Shown piece after piece: positions 10,133 through 19,795 of a stretch of 64,000 nt of DNA. The DNA is from Flavobacteriales bacterium. Its GTDB lineage: Bacteria; Bacteroidota; Bacteroidia; CAIKAF01. Within the stretch, counting starts at the first letter, position 1, and every line of letters begins with the position of its first letter. Made by a program: the position numbers and the translations under genes. Where the stretch lies: positions 62,001 through 126,000 of the forward strand of contig JAKRSD010000017.1 of the NCBI GenBank assembly GCA_022402535.1. Reading direction: 5' to 3'. The notes beneath the pieces were generated by a model. It ran no database searches and was not told the origin of the DNA. It saw only the letters and a program-made list of their open reading frames with translations.

Positions 10133-12127
10133 ATGAGTTTTACAGATATAAAAACACCTGGCGTATACGTAAAAGAGCTAAGCCTTTTTCCACCATCTGT
10201 TACTGCTGTAGCAACTGCCATACCAGCCTTTATAGGTTATACGGAAAAAGCGATTGACAGCAATAATAAAGCGATTAAAGAACCCAAACGCATAAAATCA
10301 CTAGTAGAATATATACAATTTTTCGGTGAAGGATTTACGCCGGATTCATATATGGTTTCTATCAACAAAACCACACTAAATATATTAAATATAACAACCG
10401 AAAAGCGTTTTCATTTATTTGATTCCGTTCGTCAATATTTTGACAATGGTGGCGGAGCGTGTTATATATTACCCATTGGCAATTTTTCATCTTCGAAAGA
10501 GCAGAACCATTTTATTAATGCTATTAAAGTCATCAATAAATTTGATGAGCCTACCTTATTGGTAATGCCCGATGCAGTAGAGCTTCAAACAGCTTCAAAC
10601 GAAGCTGATATAGATGCATTTGCCGCTGTGCAAATAGCCGCTTTAGAGGCATCTGCTAAAATGCAAGATCGCTTTGCAATATTAGACATTATGGAAGGTT
10701 TCAAAGCAGAATCAATCACGGCTCAGCCCGTCAAAAAATTCAGGGACAAAATTGGCATCAATAATCTAAAATACGGTGCGGCATATTATCCGTGGCTTAT
10801 AACGACCTATGATGTCAAAGTAAGTTTCCGACAACTACAATTTAAGGATGAAGCAGATGCCGATATGAGTATAGCTGCATTATTGGAATTAAATGTAACA
10901 GAAAATGAGAAGAAACTTTTAAGCCGATTGGAAGATGAAATAAAAAACTCGGATAAACTAATTACGTTTACAGGAATTGAAAAAGCAGATTTAATTGCCA
11001 ATAAAGAAGTTGCGATTAGCAAAAAATTGAATTCTCTTGAAGCCAAAGTAAAAAATCCTGATACATCCGAAACTGATAAAAAAATAGCAATGTCTGATTA
11101 TTTAGACATTGTGCAAACCGCTATGCTGAGTTTTATAGATGCGGAAAGCATGAATAAAAACGGTATAAAAAGAGAAGTCGAAGCCTTAAAAACTGACGAA
11201 AATTTACAGAAAGCATTTAAAACATTCATTGCCATTGAAAAAAATGAAGGTACCTTAAAAAATGTTCCAGACAATCGCGAAGATACACTGGAAGACATTT
11301 ACGATGCTTTTGACGACGGTTGGCTGGGCGAAGGTGTCGGTAATAACTTTGCTGATATAGAAGGCGGAACCGAATTGGCAGGAACAGATAATATTTTCGA
11401 AAAACTGAATGAAGCAGTATCATATATTTTATTGAAATACGCTTCACTCATCAGCAATGTTCTATTCTACGAAAATCAGGCAACTACTTTATTGTTTGCA
11501 CAACACAGCATTTTCAAAAGTACAAACGACCGTATAAGAGAATACATGAGAACCATGCCCCCAAGTGGCGCCATAGCAGGCATCTATGCCTTTGTTGACG
11601 GCTCTCGCGGCGTTTGGAAAGCCCCGGCAAATGTAAGTTTAAACAGCGTAGTGGGGCCTTCTGTTAAATTGGATAACCAAGACCAAGACTTATTAAACAT
11701 ACACGACACCGGCAAATCAATAAATGCATTGCGTTCATTTACCGGCAAAGGCACATTGGTATGGGGCGCACGTACACTGGCAGGTAACGATAACGAATGG
11801 CGTTATGTTTCCGTGCGTCGTTTTTTCAACATGGTGGAAGAGTCGCTATTGAAAGCAACAAACCCATTTGTGTTTGAAAACAACGATGCCAATACCTGGA
11901 CCAAAGTAAAGGTGATGATTGAGAATTTTCTAACGTTGCAATGGCGCGCCGGAGCCTTGCAGGGAGCCAAACCTGGTGACGCCTTTTTTGTTCACGTGGG
12001 CCTTGGCAGTACCATGACAGCTAACGATGTACAGGAAGGGCGAATGATAGTGGAAGTGGGCATGGCTGTAGTTCGCCCGGCGGAATTTATCATTCTTCGT
12101 TTCTCACATAAAATGGTTGAAGCATAA
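10133..12127 (+). CDS. Contractile tail sheath protein 2, with a large internal insertion
   Basis: MSFTDIKTPGVYVKELSLFPPSVTAVATAIPAFIGYT and the same C-terminal sheath core as sheath 1; 664 aa versus 468 aa. Confidence 0.95.
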   Translation: MSFTDIKTPGVYVKELSLFPPSVTAVATAIPAFIGYTEKAIDSNNKAIKEPKRIKSLVEYIQFFGEGFTPDSYMVSINKTTLNILNITTEKRFHLFDSVRQYFDNGGGACYILPIGNFSSSKEQNHFINAIKVINKFDEPTLLVMPDAVELQTASNEADIDAFAAVQIAALEASAKMQDRFAILDIMEGFKAESITAQPVKKFRDKIGINNLKYGAAYYPWLITTYDVKVSFRQLQFKDEADADMSIAALLELNVTENEKKLLSRLEDEIKNSDKLITFTGIEKADLIANKEVAISKKLNSLEAKVKNPDTSETDKKIAMSDYLDIVQTAMLSFIDAESMNKNGIKREVEALKTDENLQKAFKTFIAIEKNEGTLKNVPDNREDTLEDIYDAFDDGWLGEGVGNNFADIEGGTELAGTDNIFEKLNEAVSYILLKYASLISNVLFYENQATTLLFAQHSIFKSTNDRIREYMRTMPPSGAIAGIYAFVDGSRGVWKAPANVSLNSVVGPSVKLDNQDQDLLNIHDTGKSINALRSFTGKGTLVWGARTLAGNDNEWRYVSVRRFFNMVEESLLKATNPFVFENNDANTWTKVKVMIENFLTLQWRAGALQGAKPGDAFFVHVGLGSTMTANDVQEGRMIVEVGMAVVRPAEFIILRFSHKMVEA

Positions 12128-12168
12128 AAATTTATCAAAAAATATAAACTAATTTAAAACGAAATAAT

Positions 12169-12606
12169 ATGTCAAATTATCCCTTACCTAAATTTCATTT
12201 TGCCGTTGAATGGGGTGGAATTAAAATAGGTTTTACAGAAGTAACCGGTTTAAATATTGAAACCGAAATTATTGAATACCGCGATGGTAGCAGCCCGGAA
12301 TACAGCAAAACAAAAATGCCTGGCTTACGTAAATATGGAAACATTACGCTGAAACGCGGAGTATTTGCAGGCGATAATGAGTTTTACGAATGGTTCAATA
12401 CCGTAAGCCTGAACAAGATTGAGAGGCGTAATGTAACGATAAGCCTGCTTAATGAAAACCATGTACCTGTGGTGGTTTGGAGCGTAAAAAACGCATTTCC
12501 TGTAAAATTGCAAGCTCCCGATTTAAAGTCAGATGCTAACGAAGCCGCCATTGAGTCATTAGAGATAGCCCACGAAGGACTCAGCATTCTGAATTTACCT
12601 GGATAA
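12169..12606 (+). CDS. Tail tube protein 1 (gp19/Afp1-like)
   Basis: 145 aa: YPLPKFHFAVEWGGIKIGFTEVTGLNIETEIIEYRDGSSPEYSKTKMPGLRKYGNITLKRGVF. Confidence 0.95.
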   Translation: MSNYPLPKFHFAVEWGGIKIGFTEVTGLNIETEIIEYRDGSSPEYSKTKMPGLRKYGNITLKRGVFAGDNEFYEWFNTVSLNKIERRNVTISLLNENHVPVVVWSVKNAFPVKLQAPDLKSDANEAAIESLEIAHEGLSILNLPG

Positions 12607-12679
12607 CTGCATATCCCTCAAACATTCGGATACTTCATATGAAGTTTTCAGTTGTTATATACCATTCATTTTTTAGGTT

Positions 12680-13189
12680 ATGATATCGAAATTATTAAAT
12701 CCGGTAGAGGCTGGTTATTATCCGCCCTTAGGTTTTCATTTCCGGGTAAATATTTCCGGCTTAGATGATGACAGCAAATTCCAAAGCATCAGTGGTCTTA
12801 GCACCGAACTGGAAATAGAAGTAAGAAAAGAAGGTGGAGAAAACCAATTTGAACACATCCTTCCTGTACGTAGTAAGTACACCCCATTGGTACTGAAAAG
12901 AGGCTTGATGGTGAGTTCAAAACTGCTTGAGTGGTGCAGTCAGACATTTACCGCATTAGGCACAAAAATAGATGCTACCAATCGTGGCAATCAATTGTTT
13001 ACACCACGCGACCTTACCATTCATCTACTGAATGAGAAACACGAGCCGCTCATGAGCTGGAACGTGATTCAAGCACTGCCTAAAAAATGGAGTATTACGG
13101 ATTTCAATGCCGAGCAATCCAACATCGTAATTGAAACTTTAGAATTCCAATATCAATATTACACGGTGGTAACGGCCATCAGCCAATAA
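12680..13189 (+). CDS. Tail tube-like protein 2 (Afp5-like)
   Basis: 169 aa: YYPPLGFHFRVNISGLDDDSKFQSISGLSTELEIEVRKEGGENQFEHILPVRSKYTPLVLKRGLM; divergent paralog of tube 1. Confidence 0.9.
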   Translation: MISKLLNPVEAGYYPPLGFHFRVNISGLDDDSKFQSISGLSTELEIEVRKEGGENQFEHILPVRSKYTPLVLKRGLMVSSKLLEWCSQTFTALGTKIDATNRGNQLFTPRDLTIHLLNEKHEPLMSWNVIQALPKKWSITDFNAEQSNIVIETLEFQYQYYTVVTAISQ

Positions 13190-13200
13190 AACTCTTTAAT

Positions 13201-13377
13201 ATGCCGATAGAAATTAGGGAACTGAACATAAAAGTGAGCGTAAACCAAAATCCCCAAGAACAGGGGTCCGAACAAACCACGCAAATCGGCGGCCAACCTA
13301 TGCCGGATAAGGACACACTTGTTTCCGAATGTGTAGAGCAAATCATCCGCATAATTCATGATAAAGACGAACGTTGA
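13201..13377 (+). CDS. DUF5908-type small eCIS protein (58 aa)
   Basis: Own translation: MPIEIRELNIKVSVNQNPQEQGSEQTTQIGGQPMPDKDTLVSECVEQIIRIIHDKDER*; 11 bp after tube 2, stop overlaps the ATG of the next gene; below the ORF-track length cutoff. Confidence 0.8.
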   Translation: MPIEIRELNIKVSVNQNPQEQGSEQTTQIGGQPMPDKDTLVSECVEQIIRIIHDKDER

Positions 13378-14045
13378 TGGCAAATAATATATCTAAATTA
13401 AAAATTGTTTCGCAAGCCAACCTCGAAACCAAAAAGCCCGAGGAGAGTATGGATGCGTTATTGAACCCGGAATCGTACAACCAAAAAATTGAAATAAAAT
13501 ATTCCGAAAGACAAGCGCCCGGCACAACAGGCAGGATGCCAAAATTCACGAAGATAGAACCAGATAAACTCGATTTCGAATTATTGTTTGACAGAACAGG
13601 AACCATAAATAACCTTTCCCCAGGCGAATTTGGAGTAGATGAAGACATAAGTAAACTAAAATCGCTTACGGTAGAATACAAGGGAAAGGAACATCGGCCT
13701 CGCTTCGTGAGCATTTATTGGGGCACAATGAAATTTGACGGCTGCTTGGAAACAATGGATATTTCCTATAAACTATTTAATATGGACGGTTTACCATTGC
13801 GTGCCGTGGTAAAAACAACATTCATAGGCTCAATGACGGATGAACTGCGTACCAAGAAAGAGTCGCCGAATTCGCCCGATATGACACATATACGTACCGT
13901 TAAATTTGGAGATACACTTCCCTTAATGTGTCATGATATTTATGGCGATTCAAAATATTATGCAGCGGTAGCCGCACACAACAGATTAGATGATTTCAGA
14001 AACCTAACGGAAGGTATGCAGATACAATTTCCACCCTTGAAGTAA
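13377..14045 (+). CDS. LysM-domain eCIS baseplate/tube-adaptor protein (Afp7-like)
   Basis: C-terminal LysM-like HIRTVKFGDTLPLMCHDIYGDSKYYAAVAAHNRLDDFRNLTEGMQIQFPPL; ATG at 13377 overlaps the upstream TGA (track uses TTG 13374). Confidence 0.88.
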   Translation: MANNISKLKIVSQANLETKKPEESMDALLNPESYNQKIEIKYSERQAPGTTGRMPKFTKIEPDKLDFELLFDRTGTINNLSPGEFGVDEDISKLKSLTVEYKGKEHRPRFVSIYWGTMKFDGCLETMDISYKLFNMDGLPLRAVVKTTFIGSMTDELRTKKESPNSPDMTHIRTVKFGDTLPLMCHDIYGDSKYYAAVAAHNRLDDFRNLTEGMQIQFPPLK

Positions 14046-14051
14046 AGTACC

Positions 14052-15806
14052 ATGCCCGAAGACAGAATCATAAATACGCAAAACGCCGGTACGGTAATCA
14101 CCACAGAAATAAAAGTGAATGATGTCGCATTGCCCGCCACCTACATGGTGGAAACGATTATCATTAACCACGAAGTGAATAAGATTTCAACGGCACGTTT
14201 GGTATTGATAGACGGCTCGGCATCGGAAGAAAAATTTGAAGTGAGCAATGCCGAAACATTGGTTCCTGGAAATAAGATTGAAATTTCAGCGGGATATCAA
14301 TCGACAAACTCTTCAATCTTTAAAGGCATCATTGTAAAACACAGCATTAAAGTAAGAAGTAATGGCTCGTCATTACTGATATTGGAATGTAAGCACCCAA
14401 GCATAAAAATGACAATCGGGCGAAGCAGCAATTATTTCACCGATATAAAAGACAGTGCAGCCATTGAAGAAATTGCAAGGAAATATACAGGTATGAATAC
14501 AACCGTGCAAGCCACTGATGTGCAACACAGTCACTTGGTGCAGTATGATAGTACCGATTGGGATTTTATGATAAGCCGTTTGGATGTAAACAACCGCGTA
14601 TGCATCAGCGAAAGCACTGATTTAAAAATCGTTCGACCTGAAATAGCATCCACAGTAGCTCTTTCACTGGTATTTGGAGCAACTATACTCGACTTGGATC
14701 TGGAGATTGATGCGCGCCTACAATACAAAAATATAAGTACGGAAAATTGGAATTCGGACACGCAAGAAATTGAAGAAAAAGAGGCACAAAATCCTAACTT
14801 AACAACGGCAGGAAATATAACGGCTGATAGTTTGGCAAATATAACAAGTCCTCACAAATTAGATTTAAAACACGGCGGCGAATTTACACAACCCGAAATG
14901 CAGGCGTGGTCCAAATCTCTTTGGGAAAAACATCAATTGGGAAAAGTGCGCGGTAAGGTTACTTACAAAGGAAATTCGCAAGTCAAAACAGGTGACACAA
15001 TTGAACTCACAGGAGTAGGAAATCGATTCGCCGGAAAATATTATGTTAGCGGAATATTGCATCAGATAAGCGCGGGCGATTGGCAAAGCACCGCACAGTT
15101 GGGATTAAACCCACTTTGGTTTTCAGAACAATACAACATATCATCCAAACCTGCAGCCGGGTTGTTGCCACATATAAACGGATTGCAGATTGGCATAGTT
15201 ACACAACTGAAAGCCGACAAGGCCAATGAAAAAAATCGAATCAAGGTTCATCTGCCTATAATACAAAAGGCGAACGAAGGAATCTGGACACGTGTAGCCA
15301 CCTTGGATGCAGGCTCGGAGCGCGGTTCGTTTTTCTTACCCGAAATTGGCGATGAAGTGTTGGTAGGTTTCATAAACGATGATCCACGCAATGCAGTAAT
15401 TTTGGGCATGCTCAATAGCAACGAAAAAGTAGCGCCTATAGAAGCCACTGATGAAAATCATATAAAGGGTTTCGTAACCCGTAGTAAAATAAAAATGCTC
15501 TTCGACGATGAAAATAAGAAATTCTCTTTAGAAACTCCTGTCGGGAAAAAACTGACACTTGACGATGAAGGAGATATTATAAAAATGGAAGACGAAAAAG
15601 GCAACAAATTACTAATGGATGAAAACGGAATATCGATAGAAAGTAACGGCGAAATAAAAATAAAAGGAGCAAAAGATGTAAACATAGAAGGCGTAAATGT
15701 AAGCAACAAAGCCAGCGCCAAATTCTCAGCCAACGGAAGCGGAAGTGCCGAAGTTAAATCAAGCGGAAATTTGGTAATCAATGGTTCGATGGTGCAAATT
15801 AATTGA
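14052..15806 (+). CDS. Baseplate spike/hub protein, VgrG-like (Afp8-like)
   Basis: 584 aa; gp27-like N-terminus, OB-fold region IGIVTQLKADKANEKNRIKVHLPI..GIWTRVATLDAGSERGSFFLPEIGDEVLVGFINDDPRNAVILGML, C-terminal beta-helix repeats (MEDEKGNKLLMDENGISIESNGEIKIKGAKDVNIEG). Confidence 0.95.
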   Translation: MPEDRIINTQNAGTVITTEIKVNDVALPATYMVETIIINHEVNKISTARLVLIDGSASEEKFEVSNAETLVPGNKIEISAGYQSTNSSIFKGIIVKHSIKVRSNGSSLLILECKHPSIKMTIGRSSNYFTDIKDSAAIEEIARKYTGMNTTVQATDVQHSHLVQYDSTDWDFMISRLDVNNRVCISESTDLKIVRPEIASTVALSLVFGATILDLDLEIDARLQYKNISTENWNSDTQEIEEKEAQNPNLTTAGNITADSLANITSPHKLDLKHGGEFTQPEMQAWSKSLWEKHQLGKVRGKVTYKGNSQVKTGDTIELTGVGNRFAGKYYVSGILHQISAGDWQSTAQLGLNPLWFSEQYNISSKPAAGLLPHINGLQIGIVTQLKADKANEKNRIKVHLPIIQKANEGIWTRVATLDAGSERGSFFLPEIGDEVLVGFINDDPRNAVILGMLNSNEKVAPIEATDENHIKGFVTRSKIKMLFDDENKKFSLETPVGKKLTLDDEGDIIKMEDEKGNKLLMDENGISIESNGEIKIKGAKDVNIEGVNVSNKASAKFSANGSGSAEVKSSGNLVINGSMVQIN

Positions 15807-15888
15807 TTTAAAATAATTGAAAATGAAAAATTAGCAGAGAAATAGTCTGCAAAAGTCGTTACAAAAGCAATTAACCGTTAAAAAAATT

Positions 15889-16179
15889 ATGCCGGCAGCA
15901 GCAAGAATATCAGATATGCATGTATGTCCTATAGTAACAGGAACCGTGCCACATGTAGGCGGCCCTATTATGCCTCCTGGCACAGTGAATGTATTAATAG
16001 GCGGGCAGCCGGCAGCCACTATGGGTTCCATGGCTGCATGTACGGGTCCTGTAGATAGCATTATAGGCGGTTCGGCAACGGTAATGATTGGAGGAAAGCC
16101 TGCGGCGCGCATGGGCGACAGTACAGCACACGGAGGAAAAATAATAGCAGGGTGCCCAAACGTAATAATAGGAGGATAA
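15889..16179 (+). CDS. PAAR-domain spike-tip protein (Afp10-like)
   Basis: MPAAARISDMHVCPIVTGTVPHVGGPIMPPGTVNVLIGGQPAATMGSMAACTGPVDSIIGGSATVMIGGKPAARMGDSTAHGGKI. Confidence 0.97.
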   Translation: MPAAARISDMHVCPIVTGTVPHVGGPIMPPGTVNVLIGGQPAATMGSMAACTGPVDSIIGGSATVMIGGKPAARMGDSTAHGGKIIAGCPNVIIGG

Positions 16180-16183
16180 TCAG

Positions 16184-16600
16184 ATGGATACAGCAAAATC
16201 ATTCTTGGGACGCGGCTGGAAATTTCCACCAGAATTTGACCGACACAGCGGCACTACCAGTATGTTGGAAGCCGAGTCTGACATTCAGAGCAGTTTGCAC
16301 ATTTTGCTTTCCACACGCCTGGGCGAACGAGTGATGCTTCCTAACTACGGATGCAATATCGACCATTTGGTGTTTGAGTCCATGGATTTAACAATGATTA
16401 CCTACTTGCGGGATTTAGTGGAAAATGCCATCCTGTATAACGAGCCACGTATTAAGCTGGAAAAAGTTTCTATAGATGCCAGCACACAAGAAGAAGGATT
16501 GTTATCGATTGAAATTTCATACACCATACACGGTACTAACACACGATCCAATTATGTATATCCATTTTACATAAATGAAGGTAACAACTTAACTCGATAA
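16184..16600 (+). CDS. gp25/GPW-family baseplate wedge protein (Afp9-like)
   Basis: FLGRGWKFPPEF...SMLEAESDIQSSLHILLSTRLGERVMLPNYGCNIDHLVFESMD. Confidence 0.95.
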   Translation: MDTAKSFLGRGWKFPPEFDRHSGTTSMLEAESDIQSSLHILLSTRLGERVMLPNYGCNIDHLVFESMDLTMITYLRDLVENAILYNEPRIKLEKVSIDASTQEEGLLSIEISYTIHGTNTRSNYVYPFYINEGNNLTR

Positions 16601-16603
16601 GCA

Positions 16604-19600
16604 ATGGGCAAAACAGGAAAATGCATTGATAAAAACCCACTGCAACGCGACGGAACGAGTCAAGCGCTTCGATTGCCGAAGGCATTGGACCCAAGCACGC
16701 TCAACTTGCACGAATTCACCTTACAGGATTGGATGTCGTACGCCTATGAATTTGCATCGCACGTAAAATATTTCGACATAACAAACGACCTAAAACCTAA
16801 TGGGAATTGGCAAAATTTCTTCATTCCGCATGAAGATATTAATCCATTTGTGAATGCTGACCATTCGCAAACCGTAGAACCCCATTTAGCTTTATTCATA
16901 ACTTTTTTAAAGTTGATGGCCCATTCGCAAGAGCATTTGAACGGCCTAACTAAAAAGCATTTGGAGTTTTATTACCGTCGTATTCTGCGCTTGCAGAACA
17001 AAACCTTTACCCCCGATAAAGCATTCGTGATATTTGAACTGGCGAAAAATGTATTGACAGAAAATATACCAAGCGGTACACTATTACTTGGCGGTAAAGA
17101 CAAAAACGGCAAGCCTCTCCACTACTCCACCGATGGCAACACCACTGTAAATGCCATAGAAGTGGTCCACATAAAAAGCATTTACCATAAGCATGGTGAC
17201 AGTATTCGTTATGCCAACGTAGCCAATTCCCAAGATGGTTTGGGTACCGCATTAGATGCCGAGAGCATTGGTTGGTACGCATTCGGCCATGATGAACGAA
17301 ACCGATATCCTGAATTGCCAGTGGCATCGGTAGGTTTTGCTTTGGCATCAAACATTTTACTTTTGAAAGGTGGAATCCGCACCATTACCATCAAGCTTAC
17401 GTTACGTTTTCAATCTAGCTTTGATCCGTTATTATTTACTGATTTAAATGAAAAAATAAACGTGCTATTAAGTGCTGAAAAAGGTTGGTACAAACCTGAA
17501 ATTATTAGCGCAGCAATCAATGAGAACGAAATCGATGCTACACTTTCAGACTGCACAATCGTTTTAAAAGCAGACGAAACGTCTCCGGCAATAATAGAAT
17601 ATGATGCTGAGTTGCACATGGAAAATTTCATCACCAATTCACCCGTAGCCAGAATATTATTTGAAACTTCCGATACGGCAGCATACACCACCTACAGCGC
17701 GCTTACATCGGCAATTGTAAACAGTTGTACAATTGATGTGAATGTCCAAAAATTTAAAAACTTCGTAGCAGCAAACGATATAGGCACTGTTGATACTTCA
17801 AAGCCTTTTTATCCGTTTGGGACAATTCCCAAAATCGGCTCAAACTTCCTTATAGGTAGCAGTGAAGTATTTTCGAAAAAATGGGGTAACATCAAATTAA
17901 ATATCTCATGGAAAGATAAGCCTAACCTCAATAACCGATACACAGGTTATGGTGTAACTGGCATAAACGATAATTATTTCACCGTAGCCGTAACCAATTC
18001 TTTCGGGAAGCCTATATCAAACAATTCAAAACAATTATTCAACACAGGAGCTGAAAGCAGTAATGAGCTAAAATTGGAATATGACACATCCGAATCCGGT
18101 ACATTCTCATTGCCGGATCCAATATTACAAAACAATAGCCCGTACAATAGATTCATTATCCAGAAATACTTAGCCGGACATACCTATTTATTTTCATTGA
18201 AAAAATTTAACCCAGGTTTTGTGGAAAGTATTACGGATGAAAAAGCATTTGAACTTATAACTAACGGAGGATTCTTAAAGCTCAGTTTATTAAAGGACTT
18301 TCTGCATACAAAATATCCAAAAGCGTTAGCAGAAGCTGCAGCTATAATAGCTAATGGAGGTTCTGCAACCATTCCCGAAGAGCCATATTCGCCACAAATT
18401 GACACGATTGATTTAGATTATACGGCCAGCGCAAGCAATATATACACCTTAGCCGCTTCAGACAATACGCCGGCAAACAAACTGTCCAATTACGCCAAAC
18501 GAAATGTTCAACTTTTCCATGAAACACCATTTGGACAAAGCGAACAACACATCTTCCTCAAAGACCAATTCAGTACAAAAATCACGGATAAAAGCATTCG
18601 ACTTGTGCCCTCATTTGAGTCGGAAGGCGCTTGTTATATAGCACTTTCTAAAGCGCAAGCATCGCAACGCGTTAGCATACTTTTTTATGTATCCGAAGGC
18701 AGCGAAAACCCTCTTTCGCCTTCCTTTTCCGATACGGTGAAAATACAATGGCACTACCTTTCCAACAACGAATGGCTGGCCGTAGACAACACAAACATAC
18801 TACAAGACGGCACTAATAATTTTTTACGCTCAGGCATTATCACATTCATTTTACCAACGGATGTAAGCACGGAAAACACATTACTTCCCGAAGGGTGTGT
18901 ATGGCTTCGGGCTAGTCTTCCTGAAAATTTAAAATACGATTCAGTAAGCAAATTCATCCTTATAAAAGCACAAGCCGCACAGGTTGTTTTTGCTGATAAC
19001 GGCAATGAATACTCTCATTTATCCGCCCCCTTGGCGGAACAAAGCATTTCTAAATTTTTAGACAAACCCGCAGGCATAAAAAAAGTGGAACAACCCTATG
19101 CCTCATTCGACGGAGCCAACATAGAAACGGATACCGTTTTCTATACACGTATCAGCGAACGTTTGCGCCATAAAAACAGGGCCATCAACATTTGGGATTA
19201 CGAACGCTTGATATTAGAAAAATTCCCAACCATATATAAAGTGAAATGCCTAAATCATACATCGCTTCCCACTGCCAACGACGTTTCAAACAGTGAGGTG
19301 GAACCGGGTTACGTAAGTTTAATCCCCATTCCATTCGTACGTAATAAAAACCTCTTCGACATATTACAGCCTCGTGTAAGCAGCAATACGCTACGCGAGA
19401 TTGAATCCTATATTTCTTCGCTAAATTCAAATCACATCACCTTCATCGCCGAGCACCCTTATTATGACGAAGTTCTGTTCGACTTCAAAGTACGCTTCCA
19501 TAAAGAGTACGACCCAAACACGTATACACAGCTGTTGAACGAAGAACTTGTGCGCTTTCTGGCACCATGGGCAAGCAATTCAGACGTACAAATCCTATTC

Positions 19601-19795
19601 GGAGGAAGCATTTTCAAGTCTGTGGTAATTGCTTTTATAGAAGAAAAAAACTACGTAGAATATATCACCGATTTCAAAATGAAACTGGCCGATGGAAATT
19701 GGGAATCTCAACTATCAGCATCCACTTCGCGAAGCATATTAACTTCTGTAAAAACGCACAATATTGAACCATTATTAACAGAACCCGCTTGCTAA
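16604..19795 (+). CDS. Large baseplate J-like/Afp11-like protein
   Basis: 1063 aa; RISERLRHKNRAINIWDYERLILEKFPTIYKVKCLNH baseplate-assembly pattern; position after gp25. Confidence 0.88.
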   Translation: MGKTGKCIDKNPLQRDGTSQALRLPKALDPSTLNLHEFTLQDWMSYAYEFASHVKYFDITNDLKPNGNWQNFFIPHEDINPFVNADHSQTVEPHLALFITFLKLMAHSQEHLNGLTKKHLEFYYRRILRLQNKTFTPDKAFVIFELAKNVLTENIPSGTLLLGGKDKNGKPLHYSTDGNTTVNAIEVVHIKSIYHKHGDSIRYANVANSQDGLGTALDAESIGWYAFGHDERNRYPELPVASVGFALASNILLLKGGIRTITIKLTLRFQSSFDPLLFTDLNEKINVLLSAEKGWYKPEIISAAINENEIDATLSDCTIVLKADETSPAIIEYDAELHMENFITNSPVARILFETSDTAAYTTYSALTSAIVNSCTIDVNVQKFKNFVAANDIGTVDTSKPFYPFGTIPKIGSNFLIGSSEVFSKKWGNIKLNISWKDKPNLNNRYTGYGVTGINDNYFTVAVTNSFGKPISNNSKQLFNTGAESSNELKLEYDTSESGTFSLPDPILQNNSPYNRFIIQKYLAGHTYLFSLKKFNPGFVESITDEKAFELITNGGFLKLSLLKDFLHTKYPKALAEAAAIIANGGSATIPEEPYSPQIDTIDLDYTASASNIYTLAASDNTPANKLSNYAKRNVQLFHETPFGQSEQHIFLKDQFSTKITDKSIRLVPSFESEGACYIALSKAQASQRVSILFYVSEGSENPLSPSFSDTVKIQWHYLSNNEWLAVDNTNILQDGTNNFLRSGIITFILPTDVSTENTLLPEGCVWLRASLPENLKYDSVSKFILIKAQAAQVVFADNGNEYSHLSAPLAEQSISKFLDKPAGIKKVEQPYASFDGANIETDTVFYTRISERLRHKNRAINIWDYERLILEKFPTIYKVKCLNHTSLPTANDVSNSEVEPGYVSLIPIPFVRNKNLFDILQPRVSSNTLREIESYISSLNSNHITFIAEHPYYDEVLFDFKVRFHKEYDPNTYTQLLNEELVRFLAPWASNSDVQILFGGSIFKSVVIAFIEEKNYVEYITDFKMKLADGNWESQLSASTSRSILTSVKTHNIEPLLTEPAC

